A stretch of 64,000 nucleotides of DNA from Paragonimus westermani. Its lineage: Eukaryota; Platyhelminthes; Trematoda; Plagiorchiida; Troglotrematidae. The notes beneath the pieces are model-generated. The model saw only the letters and a list, made by a program, of their open reading frames with translations, was not told the DNA's origin and searched no databases. The position numbers were made by a program, and so were the translations under genes. The DNA lies in the NCBI GenBank assembly GCA_008508345.1, contig QNGE01000436.1, positions 151,808-215,807 of the forward strand. The letters run 5' to 3'. Shown piece by piece: positions 10,040 to 21,489 of the stretch. Position 1 is the first letter of the stretch, and each line of letters begins with the position of its first letter.

Positions 10040-11224
10040 GTGGTGACCAAAATCACTCGTCATTCAAAATCCGCTGGTGCCAAAGTTACAATATCGAGTT
10101 CTAAAGCCGAGGTTGATCGTCCTAAGGGCAAATGTTCTAGGTCCAGAACGTATGTAGCCTCTACTAACGTTAATACCGTTAAAGGGCGTGGAGATAATCT
10201 GGTGGTTCCCATCCCTCAGACTAAAAACTGCAGAGCATGCTCTGTTTCTGTAGATAGTGTATTGACGGATTTTTTCGATAAGGTGTCCAAACTAGAAGCA
10301 AGGCTTGCCCAATTAAGGGCAAGTCATACTGCACTTGATTCCCTAAAAGAGAATCTTGTCTCTTTGTTTCACATTTTCAAAGTGCCCGAAAGTCCCAAGG
10401 TGGATAACATTCAGAGTGCAAGCATGTTCGGCAACACTTTGTCCACAGAAATCACAAAACGGATGCGTTGCTCAAACAAGGCCATCCTATTCAATGTGCC
10501 AGATAAGCTGCACCTGGAAAGCATTAAAAAGTTACTCTCGAATGTTATTGAAATAGACTCAACATCATATACCTGCATCCGTCTTCGTAAGAAGACAAAA
10601 TTTCTGTTGCCCGCTATTATTCAAATTCCATAGCGAGGCGCTTGCAAAACAGTTCGCACAAAACCAGGACATTATCAAGTCTGAAACTTCGCTTGAACTG
10701 CTAAAAATTATGGAGGACGGAACGCCCCTTGAAAGAGAACGTCAAAAACTCTTACTGAGCAGGACCTCCGTCTCTAAACATGTGATCCTGGACGCATCGA
10801 AACAGGGCACAACGATATCCAAAGATGATAAACTGGGTTCCAAGGACCGCGCAGTATCGCGTTGTCGCACCACACCCGAATGCACCGGGGATCCTACCGA
10901 CAATGCTAACGCCAACATAGAGTACAAATTCGCTGATCTGATTGATCTCACGTAGATCCTGAGAGTTCAAACAGCGTGCCGAGCGTTGGGGTCACCTCGG
11001 TCGAGAAATCAACTGACAAAAAGGGCACACAAATGACTGTGTCCATAAAGAAATCAATGAAGCGTCTAGACCGCAACCTATCTGCGCGGAAACTGGCTCA
11101 AATAAGACAGCACACCGGCAGTCTATTAATCAAACACACGTTGGTGTCTCAACTTCGAACCAACCCCGTAGGAAGCCACAAACCGACCACCAATGGAGTG
11201 CCTGTGATAACAAACCCTCTCTAA
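10040..11224 (+). pseudogene. LINE A ORF1 (RNA-binding/gag-like protein)
   Basis: ORF1 of the CR1/Jockey-group LINE. ORF1 proteins bind element RNA. Codons run from 10040 to about 10625, shift by one base, continue to 10955, and shift again to a stop at 11224, about 395 codons in all. A segment LEARLAQLRASHTALDSLKE could form a short coiled coil. It is followed by an FNVPDKLHLESIKKLL and TCIRLRKK block, then EALAKQFAQNQDIIKSETS and MEDGTPLERERQKLL. The same blocks are seen in the copy at 37919-38924 (e.g. FKSIKVFGDKTPLERRI). The start is GTG here where the other copy has ATG, so this copy lost its initiator. It sits directly upstream of the endonuclease-RT region of the same LINE. Confidence 0.75.
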
Positions 11225-11824
11225 ATCACTAGCCTGAAGGTATCCCGAGGTTTCCTCCTGTGCATCACAAGGGAATGAACAAGCAAGTAAACGCAAACCC
11301 GTACCTGGCGATTAAAAAGATATCTCTTACCTTCCTCCAATTCCAGGCCTCTGCCTAGTGATAGCAGTCTCTCGCGTGATGCATCTATTCACGTAAGGCT
11401 AAACCGGAGCTTCCCTGAAGTTGTTTACCCTATGTTCAACACCCCTTTCGATACGGGTAGCCCCTACACCTCGAACGCTCACCTAAAAGCAGCCCGCGAT
11501 GTCTTCGTTGACAGAGAGCAGGTGGGCATGACAAATTCACCTCAGCCTTACCTTTTATTAGCGGAACACATACTTTTCAAACCTCCCTTCTACATCCGTC
11601 CCCCATTGTTCCACTACCCAACCATACTTTGCTTGCACTTTTCCAACACTTCCTGCCATGGACTCATAAGCAGGTGACAACCAACCATTTTCTAACAAGC
11701 TCACTACAAGGACAACAGACCAAGCATTGTCACCACAGTCCTGGAATCACAAAGATATTTCTGTTTTAGACATTTTTAAAGGTCTAAAATTGATACCGAA
11801 CAAGAAAATGCATTAAGTTTATTA
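11225..11824 (+). other. LINE A ORF1/ORF2 junction, proline-rich remnant
   Basis: A frame at 11432-11677 is proline-rich and resembles the antisense frame at 37370-37651 in the copy at 34-39 kb. This is the variable C-terminal part of ORF1 or the inter-ORF spacer. No domain is recognised. Confidence 0.45.
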
Positions 11825-14570
11825 CTTTCCAATGCATGTTCGTTAATTGATAAGCTGCATATCTTTAGATCCTTCGTCTTATATAATCCTTATATTATTC
11901 CAAACATTGAAGCTTTGTGCACCCGTGAGATTCCAGACACACAACTAAACGTTATAGGTTATCACATGTTCCGCAAAAATCGTGGTTTAGGACGAGGTGG
12001 ATAATATTTAATCTGACTAATGGAGCAGTATTCTGCAAGCATACTCAATGAGCCATGCATTGGTATGATAGATGACTCCTTGTGGTCGTTAGTGTCGACT
12101 GGATCCTGTGAATTACCCTTAGGATGTGTTTACAGACCACCTAACGCCACTCGTTAGGACATGTAGAATCTTATTAGTGGACTGATCTACGTATCAACCT
12201 TGCCTTAACAGTACACAATAATTGGCGGAGACTTCAACATACCAATATCTCATTGACCACTTTCACCGCCCCTGCAAGTCAAGCTGGGTTCCTCGCATGT
12301 GTCCAAATAAAGGACTGACGCCACCATGTTTAGCGCCTATTAGACAGGACCGCACTTTAACCCTCATCTTTACCACAGGCATCTCTTCTGCCACTGTGCC
12401 CATCTCGGAAGAATTTTCAGGAAGTGACCATAACATAGTCAACTTCATGTTCGACCTAAAAACTTTCAGAGTCGACCGTCATACATTACCGCCAAACTAA
12501 GTTAGTCGACTGGAACGTGTTTACCACACAGCTGAGATCTCTGGAATGGAACACATTTTTTCTTACCTCCGATCCTACCATTGCAACCAAGGTATTTAAT
12601 GAACACTTCAGGTCTTGCATGAACATCTTATCCCCGCAAAGATCAAAGCACCGTAATGTTTATAGTAACACCATAATCCTTACTCCAAAGGAGAAAGGTA
12701 AGCTTAAAAGTCTTGAATCACGGTACCGGAAAACACGCGACTTCTCTCTTATCTTGCAAACGTACAAAATGTTCAATGCTATTGAATATAGAACCGGAAT
12801 GCTTCACATGAGTGGAGAAAAACGTGCGCTTAACAGCACAGATATGAGCTTGCAGTTAATAAGACGCAAGAATAATGGGAGAGACCCTGCCATCTTAGTA
12901 GTGACACCGCAGGACAAAACCACTGTAAATGATCCTGTAATAATCCGTGAGGTTTTTAATTCATATTTTGCTGCTTACTTTAACACTGGAGGACACACAC
13001 TGCCCCCACCTCATCCTGTAAGTACAAGTAAGTTCCTAAGCCATATCCCTGTTGATGCAAGGCGCATACGCTCTCAGTTATCTATTATCAAACCTTCTCA
13101 TCTACCTGGTCCTGATAGCATTCACCCTGTTGCTCTGAAATACGGAGGATAAGACATCCCTCTACTACTGCCTAATACTTATACACTTTCTATAATATCA
13201 GGTTCATTCCCTCTTCAGTGGAAAAACTGTACAATTAAGCCCCGCTATAAAAGTGGCTCGCGAAATGACGTCAGCACTTACCGTCCTATTAACCATACTT
13301 CAATTTGTTCTGGGGTGTTGGAAAGGATGATAAAATGCCACATAGTCGAATTCTTGTTATCAACAAACGTTCTTGCATGACATGCCAGCTGGAATTTCAT
13401 GACCATGTGACAGAATCTACTGACGCCGGTGAGGAGATCATCATTATACATTTGGATATGGCGAAGGCTTTCTGTCGTGTGCCATATAAACGTCTTCTGC
13501 TGAAAATAGCATCATTTGGAATACGTGACCCATTGCTTAGCTGGATTTCTTCGTACTTTATAGACCGCACACAAACAATGACATAAAAGAACAACAACAG
13601 AGACAATAACTCAACGCCCAGACCAGTCACTAGTGGGGTGATACAAGGAAGTGTGTTGGGACCGTTATTCCTTCTCATATATATAAAAACCGTATATGTC
13701 AAGTTAACAAACACGACAGACTATTCTTCATCGCTGATGATATCTAAATGGTTTACAGTTTTCCTTCCGACAATCTCAGTAAACTTTTAGAAAATGTACG
13801 GGAGGACTTTAGGCCATTAGATAGTTGGTGTCAGACTGGGCTGATGAAATCTTCAGCCAATAAATCCACTATCGTTGTGCATGGTTGTCACGTACCAGGT
13901 AGCTCTATAATGCTGAAAGGTCACAGCATATAAACCACCAACTCAGTACGTGACCTGAGTTTGCGCTACTCAAATTCATTCAACTTCGCAGGACATATAA
14001 CTTTTCTAGTCGTTAAAACCAGACAGACGATAGGTTACATTAAACACTCATTCTTCCTAACTGCTGCACGGTTGCACCTATATAAACTATGCGTACGACC
14101 GCAGTTTGAGTACTGCACGTTCACATATGGCCACCTGCGCAATTCCAATAGGCTAACTCCGGAAAGCCTCCGACATACATTCACGAAAAGCTTATTGGAT
14201 TATCCATCTTCTCCGATCCACAGAGAACGCGGCCAGACGCTTGCAATTGATCCTCTTTGGTTACGGTGACGCAAGCTTAACTTTGCACTCATGTATAATC
14301 TGGTCTATGATAGTAACTTCACTGTCGGCTTTGCGACTCGCTCGCAACACAGACTGAAGTATAACCTCGGAAACAAGGACTTCACCTTGGCAGCTCTTAA
14401 ATCCCGGAAAACACTGCGTTCAAATTTTCCCAATTAAAACATCCCCACCCCTGGACCAAACTCCTGTATACAGTTAGAGCCAGTAACACCGATTCAGACG
14501 GAACTTAGAAACTTTCCTAACAATGACGAACGTTACGTCCATTTTCAAGCTCTACTTGTCGGAGGAGGTT
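11825..14570 (+). pseudogene. LINE A ORF2: apurinic-type endonuclease plus reverse transcriptase
   Basis: ORF2 nicks target DNA and reverse-transcribes the element RNA. The endonuclease starts about 11830 (LLLSNACSLIDKLHIF), with FRKNRGLGRGG, GCVYRPPNAT, IIGGDFNIP and EFSGSDHNIVNF (12222-12500) in family order. The RT follows: VDARRIRSQLSIIKPS, YRPINHTSICS, then motif A IIIHLDMAKAFCRVPYKRL (with Cys where the family has Asp), then motif B TSGVIQGSVLGPL near 13640. The motif C aspartates cannot be read in frame because of indels at about 13700-13740. The C-terminal block PQFEYCTFTYGHLRNSNRL and SLLDYPSSPIHRERGQTL (13961-14269) is shared with the other copies. At least six stops or frameshifts. 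The length and presence of both ORFs make it a nearly full-length dead copy. Confidence 0.85.
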
Positions 14571-15774
14571 ATCTTTGAAAACGGACTTAACAACATCTGT
14601 GTGGAAACCATCTGTGTTGCATGATGTTACGTCACGCACCCCTCGAACCGATAAAAACTACGGATTTCAGGATGAATGTAATTTCAGACATGCTAGCGAA
14701 CAGGAAAACATGTCTATCGTCAACATTTAAAGGTGTCAACATAATGTGGTGCAAGTTCCTGAATTCGTACGCACAGCGTTCCCCCAACCTTATGCAACCC
14801 TGAATCGGAACTCGCAGGGAGAAAGCGGTGTATCTGCAAACAAACCTTATTTATTGATTTACTCACCGTTCACAACAGACTTCAACGTAACAATTGAGGG
14901 GTGCTAGGGAGCTGGACGTGAGAGCATCTTGAGTAAAACCGCACAGCAGCCGCCAGAGTGGAAGAGTGCGTCAACGGAAAATTCCAGTCGGCCTTCAGAA
15001 TTCAAACAAGCGTTTGGCTGGTTAGGCGGCGTTCCTAACGGTAAAGCTCAACATTGTTTTCCTAGTGAATGTGACCTACAGCAGTAGAGATTATGTGGAT
15101 TAATTATACAGCTACAAGCATAACTGCGATACTTATGCCGGCCCACTAACTTTGATGCCAGTGGTTTGTAGTAAGTTCGCATATATAAGGTAATGTGAAC
15201 AGGCGCGGTGGTACTGGCAAGACAAATCTCACGTCGCGGGGAGTTTAGAATTTTGGGGAAGTCGAAGGTGATCTCACTACAAGTATATGACTACATCCGA
15301 ATTCCGATGTCGATTTAGTATGTACGGCCCTAATGTAGAATGGAAAAGATATTTTGCATAACGCGAAGATTATCATGTAGTCTGTAGGAACAGGAAGAGG
15401 CACATATTTTTATGTATTCATATGAGGCGAACAGATTAAGCTATATATTCTCTAAACTGTTTTAACTTGCACAGCTGTTGCGTAGCGGTTGATAGCTATA
15501 CACAGCTGATAATCCTTGAGTATGGAGTAAGAGTGTACCAGAATGGTTTGGTTACTACTAACGGGGATGCTTAAAATGTTACCATATGTTGGCTGTAGTT
15601 TTGTTATGCAGCTGCAATTTTTCGACAGAGCTGTGTACAAGATTTATCCTGCTGGAGAACTAACAATTTCGAAATGAGGAATTCCTCAAATGGCGAAGTT
15701 GATAGCTTTGATCAGTTCGAGTTGTGTGTGGCGTTACATCATGCGGTATAGGTTAACCCTCGGTTGTTATTAGA
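14571..15774. other. No gene seen
   Basis: 1.2 kb between two LINE copies whose 3' ends face each other. No recognisable frame or repeat; the first part may be the 3' untranslated region of LINE A. Confidence 0.5.
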
Positions 15775-17308
15775 TTATATCTAATGTTTAGATGTTATTA
15801 AGTCCGTTTCCAAAAATATCGTCTTCAGACAGGCAGAGTCTGAAAATCAACCTGACGCTCTCTAATGTCAGGAAAGTTTCTAAGCTTCGTTTGAATTGAT
15901 GTATATTCTTACTGGCTCCAACTGCATGTGGGAGTTTGTTCCAAATGTAGGTATATTTCACTAGGAAAAATTTGAACGGAGTTCCCTACGGGATTTAAGA
16001 GTTTTCAAAGTGAACTCTTTGTTCCTGATGTTGTATTTTGAGCTATGTTGAAGGCGAATCGCTAGTTTGACAGTAAATTTATTGTTATGAACTAGATTAT
16101 ACATAAGCGCAATGTTCAGCTTGAGACGCCGTAGCCAAAGAGGATCAAGGTCCAGCGTCTGGCTGCATTCTCTGTGGCTCAAAGAAGACGGACAACCCAC
16201 TAATGCTTTCGTAAATGCACGTTGGAGGCTTTCCTGATCTAGCCTTTCAGACTTGCGCAAGTGACTATATATGAACGCGCAGTACTCAAGTTGGTGTCGT
16301 ACGCACAGCTTATAAAGGTGCAGTCGAGCTGCAGGATAGAAGAATGAGTGCTTAATGTATCCAATCGTTCGTCTAGTTCTAGCTACTACAAAAGATATAT
16401 GTTCAGCAAAATAGAATGAGTTTTAGTAACGTATACCTAATTTGCGGACTGAGTTTGCAGTTGAAATAGCATGATCATCCAGCTGCATAAAGTCCTCTGT
16501 TAAATGACAACTGTGTGCGACAATGGTGGATTTATTGCCTGATAGTTTCATCAGTCAGGTTTGACACCAAGACTCTAATGACATGATGTTCTCCCGTATA
16601 TTTTCAAAAGAAGAATTGAGATCGCCAGTAGGAAAATTATAGACAAGTTTGACGTCATCAGTGAATAGGAATAGTTTGCCATGTTTGATAACTTTACATA
16701 TATCATCTATATACGTAAGAAAGAGTAACGGTCCCAGGACGCTTCCTTGAATCACTCCGCTGGTGACTGATCTGGGCGTTGAGCTGTTATCTCCTATTCT
16801 CATTGGTTGTGCGCGGTCAACAAGGTATGAAGCAATCCGGCTGACTAATTAGTCACGTATACCGAAAGATGCCATTTGGATCTGAAGGCGCTTATGAGGC
16901 ACACGGTCAAGAGCTTTTTGCATATCCAAGAGTATAATACTAACTGCATTCCCTGAATCAGCAGATATTGTAACATGAGTAAAGAATTCCAGCTGACACG
17001 TCATGCGCGAACGATTGCTGAGGAACCCATGCTGGGATAGGTTTATAAGATTTTGCGATGATAAGAATTCAACCATGCGACATTTTATTATCCTTTCCAA
17101 CACTCTAGAACAAATTGAATTATGGTTAAGGAAACAAAAATTGTTTATGCTTTGTCACGAACCATCTTTGTAACGGGGCTGAGTTATAAAATTTTTCCAC
17201 TGGAAAGGGAAGGAACCTAACGATAGAGGAAGTGTATAAATCTTGAGCAAAAGGAGAGGGATGTCATCTCCTACGTGTTTGAAAGCAACAGAGTGTATAC
17301 CCTCTGGA
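15775..17308 (-). pseudogene. LINE B, RT and C-terminal part
   Basis: Same LINE family on the minus strand. RT blocks are well kept: QHGFLSNRSRMTCQLEF, motif A SIILLDMQKALDRVPHKRL (LDMQKALD), motif B TSGVIQGSVLGPLLFLTYI, and motif C LFLFTDDVKLVY with FTDD, so both catalytic Asp pairs remain. The C-terminus has LDPLWLRRLKLNIALMYNLV. Stops are few (for example one at the end of 16555-16803), so this is the least damaged RT domain of the family here. An RTE element entered the RT entry block exactly at 17308; the rest of LINE B continues beyond it at 19076. Confidence 0.88.
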
Positions 17309-17719
17309 ATTAGTAGACAAAAAATGTAACAAACATGTCTACTTTAGTATTTCGGAAATCGCACAGAGATTTAAACAAAATTGCATGATGTAGTCTTGCT
17401 GATCAAGTCACGGTCTACACGGTTGCTAGGACACTGTAACCGTTTAGTGAACATACAGGTTGTGCCTAGCTGTTGACCGTGAACCAACAAAATGGTGCGC
17501 CAGCCATTTAGCTTGGGACTGTTCTCAATGGAAAGGTAATCGAATTTCACGTTCCAGATGTTTCGTTGATAACGTTGCCACTGTCCTTGTTAGGTTAGCT
17601 ACGAAAGTTCTCGTCAACAATCAGTAAAGAACACACAAAAGGTTTTCCTCCTATACCGGCATCTTGCGCCGCGTTATATTGTGTGTTTGTGTAGTGTAAG
17701 TTGAGACACTGCGAATGGC

Positions 17720-18605
17720 TGCGGGGATTTTTGCTACTTGAGTAGCAACTTGTCAACAGGTTTGTCCGTGGACTGCGAGCTGAGAACGCGTGTGGCGAAG
17801 GCTAGTGCTACTTTCGGACGTCCTGAAAGGCGTGTCTGGAGAGATCATAGCCTGAAGATGGCCACCAAGCTGTGTGTTAACCGTTCACTGGTGCTGTCTG
17901 TACTGCTATACGGCAGTGAGACGTGGACGTTGTACCAGCGGAACGTGAGCTATCTGAGCCGCTTCCACGTTCAGTGTCTGAGGCGCATCTTGGGTATTCG
18001 GTGATCGGGCATGATTCCGAACACAGGTAGTGCGTCGAGCGGGCGCCGACAGGATGGAAGCTATGTTGATGCTGAACCAGCTCCGTTGGCTCGGTCACGC
18101 TCGTCGGATGGGCGATGACCGTATCCCGAAGCAGTTACTGTACGGACAAGTGAAGTCAGGTAAGCGAAATCCCGGTGGCCAGGAGCGGAGGTACCAGGAG
18201 GTTGTGCAGATAAGTCTTTCACGTTGTAACGTTGATTTCAGATGTTGGGAAGATTTGGCGTTGAACCGTACGACCTGGAGGAATATGGTCTGGGCGGGCG
18301 TCCGAAGGTTCAACGAACAAATATTGCGTGGTAGAGAGCGGAAGCGTGCGGTACGCAAGGGAACCATCGGCGCCATAGGTCGCGGTGACGTGACTATATG
18401 GCGTTGCGATGTGTGCGGCCGCGAATGCGCTGGCCGATTAAGACAAATAGGTCATCAACGTACTCATAGTACATCGTCGGCGAAGAGGCGACGTGTGCGT
18501 TATGCTCAGGTAGGCCATATCAGTGTATATCAGTGTATACTTCTGTTGATAACTGCGTCGGATAACATCCTGGTCGTTATTCCGCTTCTCTTTTCAGAAA
18601 TTTGA
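17720..18605 (+). pseudogene. RTE-like RT C-terminal region with terminal C2H2 zinc finger
   Basis: The frame begins FCYLSSNLSTGLSVDCELRT and continues with KASATFG, LLYGSETWTLYQRNVSYL and CLRRILGIR. A TGA at 18002-18004 replaces the conserved Trp, and a 2-bp deletion follows near 18028. The second frame reads RRAGADRMEAML, QLRWLGHARRMGDDRIPKQL, GGQERRYQEVVQ and then CDVCGRECAGRLRQIGHQRTH (18405-18467), a C-x2-C-x12-H-x3-H finger. A C-terminal finger of this kind is common in this LINE group and may help bind nucleic acid. The catalytic RT motifs A to C lie upstream of the truncation point, so this copy is inactive. The antisense copy at 3690-4830 shares the TGA. Confidence 0.85.
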
Positions 18606-19075
18606 GTGTCTGTGGTCTTCTATCCATTCTTTTCTTCGGCTTTGTTGATGTAATGTATGATGAATGGTCTGCCTGGCTTTTCAAAGTTCAGTGAGAAATT
18701 TGCCTTTCAATCCTATCTTATTTAGGTTGCACTAACCTGCACTCCTATACTGCAACGCTTCTTGTATTACACTTCAAAAATTTTTCTCCTTAGTTTAGGT
18801 CTCGTCATTGCAGCCTCTCTCTGTTTAGTTTTCGAGAGATAAGAGTTTCCTTTCCTTATTAGCCAATCAAGTGGCTGACCAGCATTGACCGGCCGGACAC
18901 AAAGGCCCTACTGGTACACCTCCCGGTCTTATTCCCTCGGGTTTACACTGGATATGTGGTGTGTTGGTGGAACTGCAAGTGGTGTAGCGCAAGGCAATTG
19001 CAGTGATGGCTAAGCGCAGGCGTCCTTTGGCTTCGTTCACTGTGACAGGCTAATCCGAATTGGATGCCGCCAGCC
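18606..19075 (+). repeat. RTE 3' untranslated tail, shared with SINE-like element
   Basis: About 470 bp that match 36727-37189 in the same orientation at roughly 88-90 percent identity by eye, from GAGTGTCTGTGGTCTTCTAT to GGATGCCGCCARCC. Such a tail would be the recognition site for the RTE reverse transcriptase. Confidence 0.9.
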
Positions 19076-19400
19076 GTATACCCTCTGGACCCTCTCTGGA
19101 CTATCTCAATAGTCCAGCTTCATTTACTAGCACGTGCTTATCAACATGTGTTCTTTCTAGTCAACGCCCTTGTTACTTGCCGTGGGTAAGGAGGACATTT
19201 TACATATCGTATAGCCTTCGGTGTGAGAATGATAACGAGCGCATATAGTTTCAGTGAAAACATTTTTCGCTTGGTGAAGTGTTTCATCACTCCGCACGGT
19301 AACAACTGCCAACGCAAAAAGCATTTCCACCGGTCGTACTCCGACTTTCGTTGATATCCGGAGGTTCACAAGGCTCACTTCACAAAAAACGGGTTTTCGT
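19076..19400 (-). pseudogene. LINE B, 5' continuation beyond the RTE insertion
   Basis: Minus strand. After the duplicated target the LINE continues as a TIEIVQRG-type RT entry block. It is followed upstream by the frame at 19157-19378, whose LALAVVTVRSDETLHQAKN and VFTETICARY segments align with ILVVTPQDKTTVNDP and VFNSYFAAYF in LINE A. Weak and frameshifted. The 5' end is not defined; nothing convincing is seen above about 19400. Confidence 0.6.
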
Positions 19401-21489
19401 CAAGTGAGGTTGAATATTACGCTTTAGATTTAGCTGCATTTTGAAACCCTCCTGTTTTATGTGGTCTCTGGTTGTGGCTTACCAGCAGGGTTCCTCATTC
19501 TGGTGTGTTATTTCACCTCAGCTGTCAATTTATTTGGACTTAGTGTCTCAGTCTCTTCTGCCGTTACCACCGTTTCACTTGTCCTATATCTGCTGTACTC
19601 ATCGTTCCTCCCCAAACCCTGTCTCCCAATTTCCGGTTGTCGTAAAACGAATAGCATATCACCTGCTGTGAGAGTTTTGGCACCCAAACTGGGAAAACCA
19701 GCACCCCCGCCGCCATTCTTTATCTTTGTCAGTCTGGCATCTGATCTCTATACTCTGCGCACCCGGATCTTTTTTAATGAATTAATCCGTTGCCAATCGC
19801 ATGCTGACCTAAGTGTCATTCCTAACTTGGTCTAATTGCAGTACGGTGCACACTTCAAACTTGATGACTGTGTTTACAACCCACTTACCTTGTTGAACAA
19901 GATCTCCGTCGTGGGCGACTGAGGTATGTCTATTGTAATGACCGACAGATTTATTCTATATTACCGCAGAAACATTCTGGTCTCACTTTGTTTTTCCTTT
20001 AGGGATCCGTTTTCGCGCTACGCATGATTTGTCGATCGAACGTGAATCGTTATTCTTGCCGTTTCGGAAGACGTTCATAATCAAACGCTGAATCATTAAG
20101 ATCACAACTAGGGCAGCTGAAATAGAAGTGAATATCTGTAGACCGTAGGTGTCACTATAACACATTCATGAAAAGTACACACGAGGTTTTGTTTTGCCGT
20201 GACACATCCCTTCATTAGGTGTTTCAGCGCCGTCCGTGGTTGCACGAATGGATATCTTACTGTGATGGATAATCAGGTTCGGGGGCGCGAGTATTCCAAC
20301 ACTCAGTGGAATACCTCAGCACGGTGGTGAGATTCGTACAACAGCCCTAAGCGAGTGAATTTCGGACAACATGGGTGAGTGAGTAAGCTGTCGTACAACG
20401 AAAGTGGACCAAGGGGTGGACTGCAATTACTGTTCGAAAAATCGGGTGTGCACCCGGCATGGGAGGCTAAGTAGGACAGTGGGAATCGTGTCCTGATGAA
20501 CGACTTTTTGCCACTTTATAACAAAGGTGGTCGGTATGGTGAGTTGCTTGAATCACCCGCAACGGTCTTCTCGTGAATTCCCTCGAAACGCTTAAGGACA
20601 CTCCAAATGAGCGCCTCGGGTCTCTTTTTTGATATTGCTATTCGCTTTTGATTAGTGTGGCAAGCTTTGCAGGACAAGGACGCGCGCTTTCAAGGAGTAG
20701 TTGCGGAATGAGTTAATGAGGCGTAACACCCCAAGGAAAGCAGTCCGTGAGATGTGGTTTACATACTATGCAACCTGTTATTTCAGTGAATGCAAGTAAC
20801 TAGGGATGTAAGGACGGCCGTATCGGCAACCACCTCAACTGATTGACTCGGATATGACTATGGGCAAATCGGCTACGACCCTGATTTTGTTGACTTTTTG
20901 TATGCTTGCTGCTAACTCTTGCCAGATGCCGCGTTTTTATGGGAAACCGCACCCGCGCGAAACCTATTCCTACACTAAAGAAGCGAGACAATTTCTTAAC
21001 ACCGCGAACATCCATCGAATATGATACACTGGAGCAGCCTAAAGGTCTGCATCGGCCTTCCATGTTTCCATCGTAATCTTTGGTCGGTGAACAAAATAGT
21101 TACACTGTCATTTAAATAGCACCAACCGTTCGATGCAACTAGATGGACCACCCTCGAATGTATGATACAAGTATAGCAAAACGTTGACTTCACCAGAGCA
21201 GTCGCCCCTTGGCCGTAATAGTTGTGTCGCCATCATACATCTAACTGCAACGCAATCCTATTTTCAGCACGTGTAATTTTTTTGCGGCACCTGTTGTCAG
21301 GTAATTTAGGGAAGCTTGATCAACCGCCTTTAGCACACCACCAGGTAATCAGCGTTGGAAGGGTTGTGTGAAATGAGCGCTCTTCGGGCTGAGTGTTACT
21401 CCGGCGGTAACTACTGACGTGGATCACGGAAGTGACCAGTGATTACATTCATATCCCAGCAATGTCACCGCCACACACTGGCCGATGGT
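19401..21489. other. No gene seen
   Basis: 2.1 kb without recognisable coding sequence. A 124-codon frame at 19461-19835 on the plus strand is hydrophobic but matches nothing I know and overlaps where decayed LINE B could extend. The part next to 21490 may be the lost integrase side of the Gypsy element, but no HHCC or DDE motif is visible. Confidence 0.5.

Larger units (their letters stand above)
17309..19075 (+). mobile_element. RTE-like LINE insertion with 14-bp target-site duplication
   Basis: The word GTATACCCTCTGGA occurs at 17295-17308 and again at 19076-19089. It encodes part of the LINE B RT on the minus strand, and LINE B sequence lies on both outer sides. The 1767-bp insert holds about 430 bp without recognised coding sequence, then the C-terminal RT of an RTE-like LINE (17738-18605) and a ~470-bp 3' tail ending GATGCCGCCAGCC. 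The element is therefore 5'-truncated. The exact 3' end GCCGCCARCC is the same as that of the SINE-like element at 36575-37189. Confidence 0.9.

Noticed and set aside
17998..18010. Shared TGA in RTE copies as selenocysteine or recoded Trp
   Set aside because: No recoding signal is visible, nuclear genes of flatworms use TGA as stop, and the frame is broken again a few codons later.
19461..19835. 124-codon hydrophobic frame as a membrane protein
   Set aside because: Overlaps the likely 5' extent of antisense LINE B and has no topology pattern beyond general hydrophobicity.
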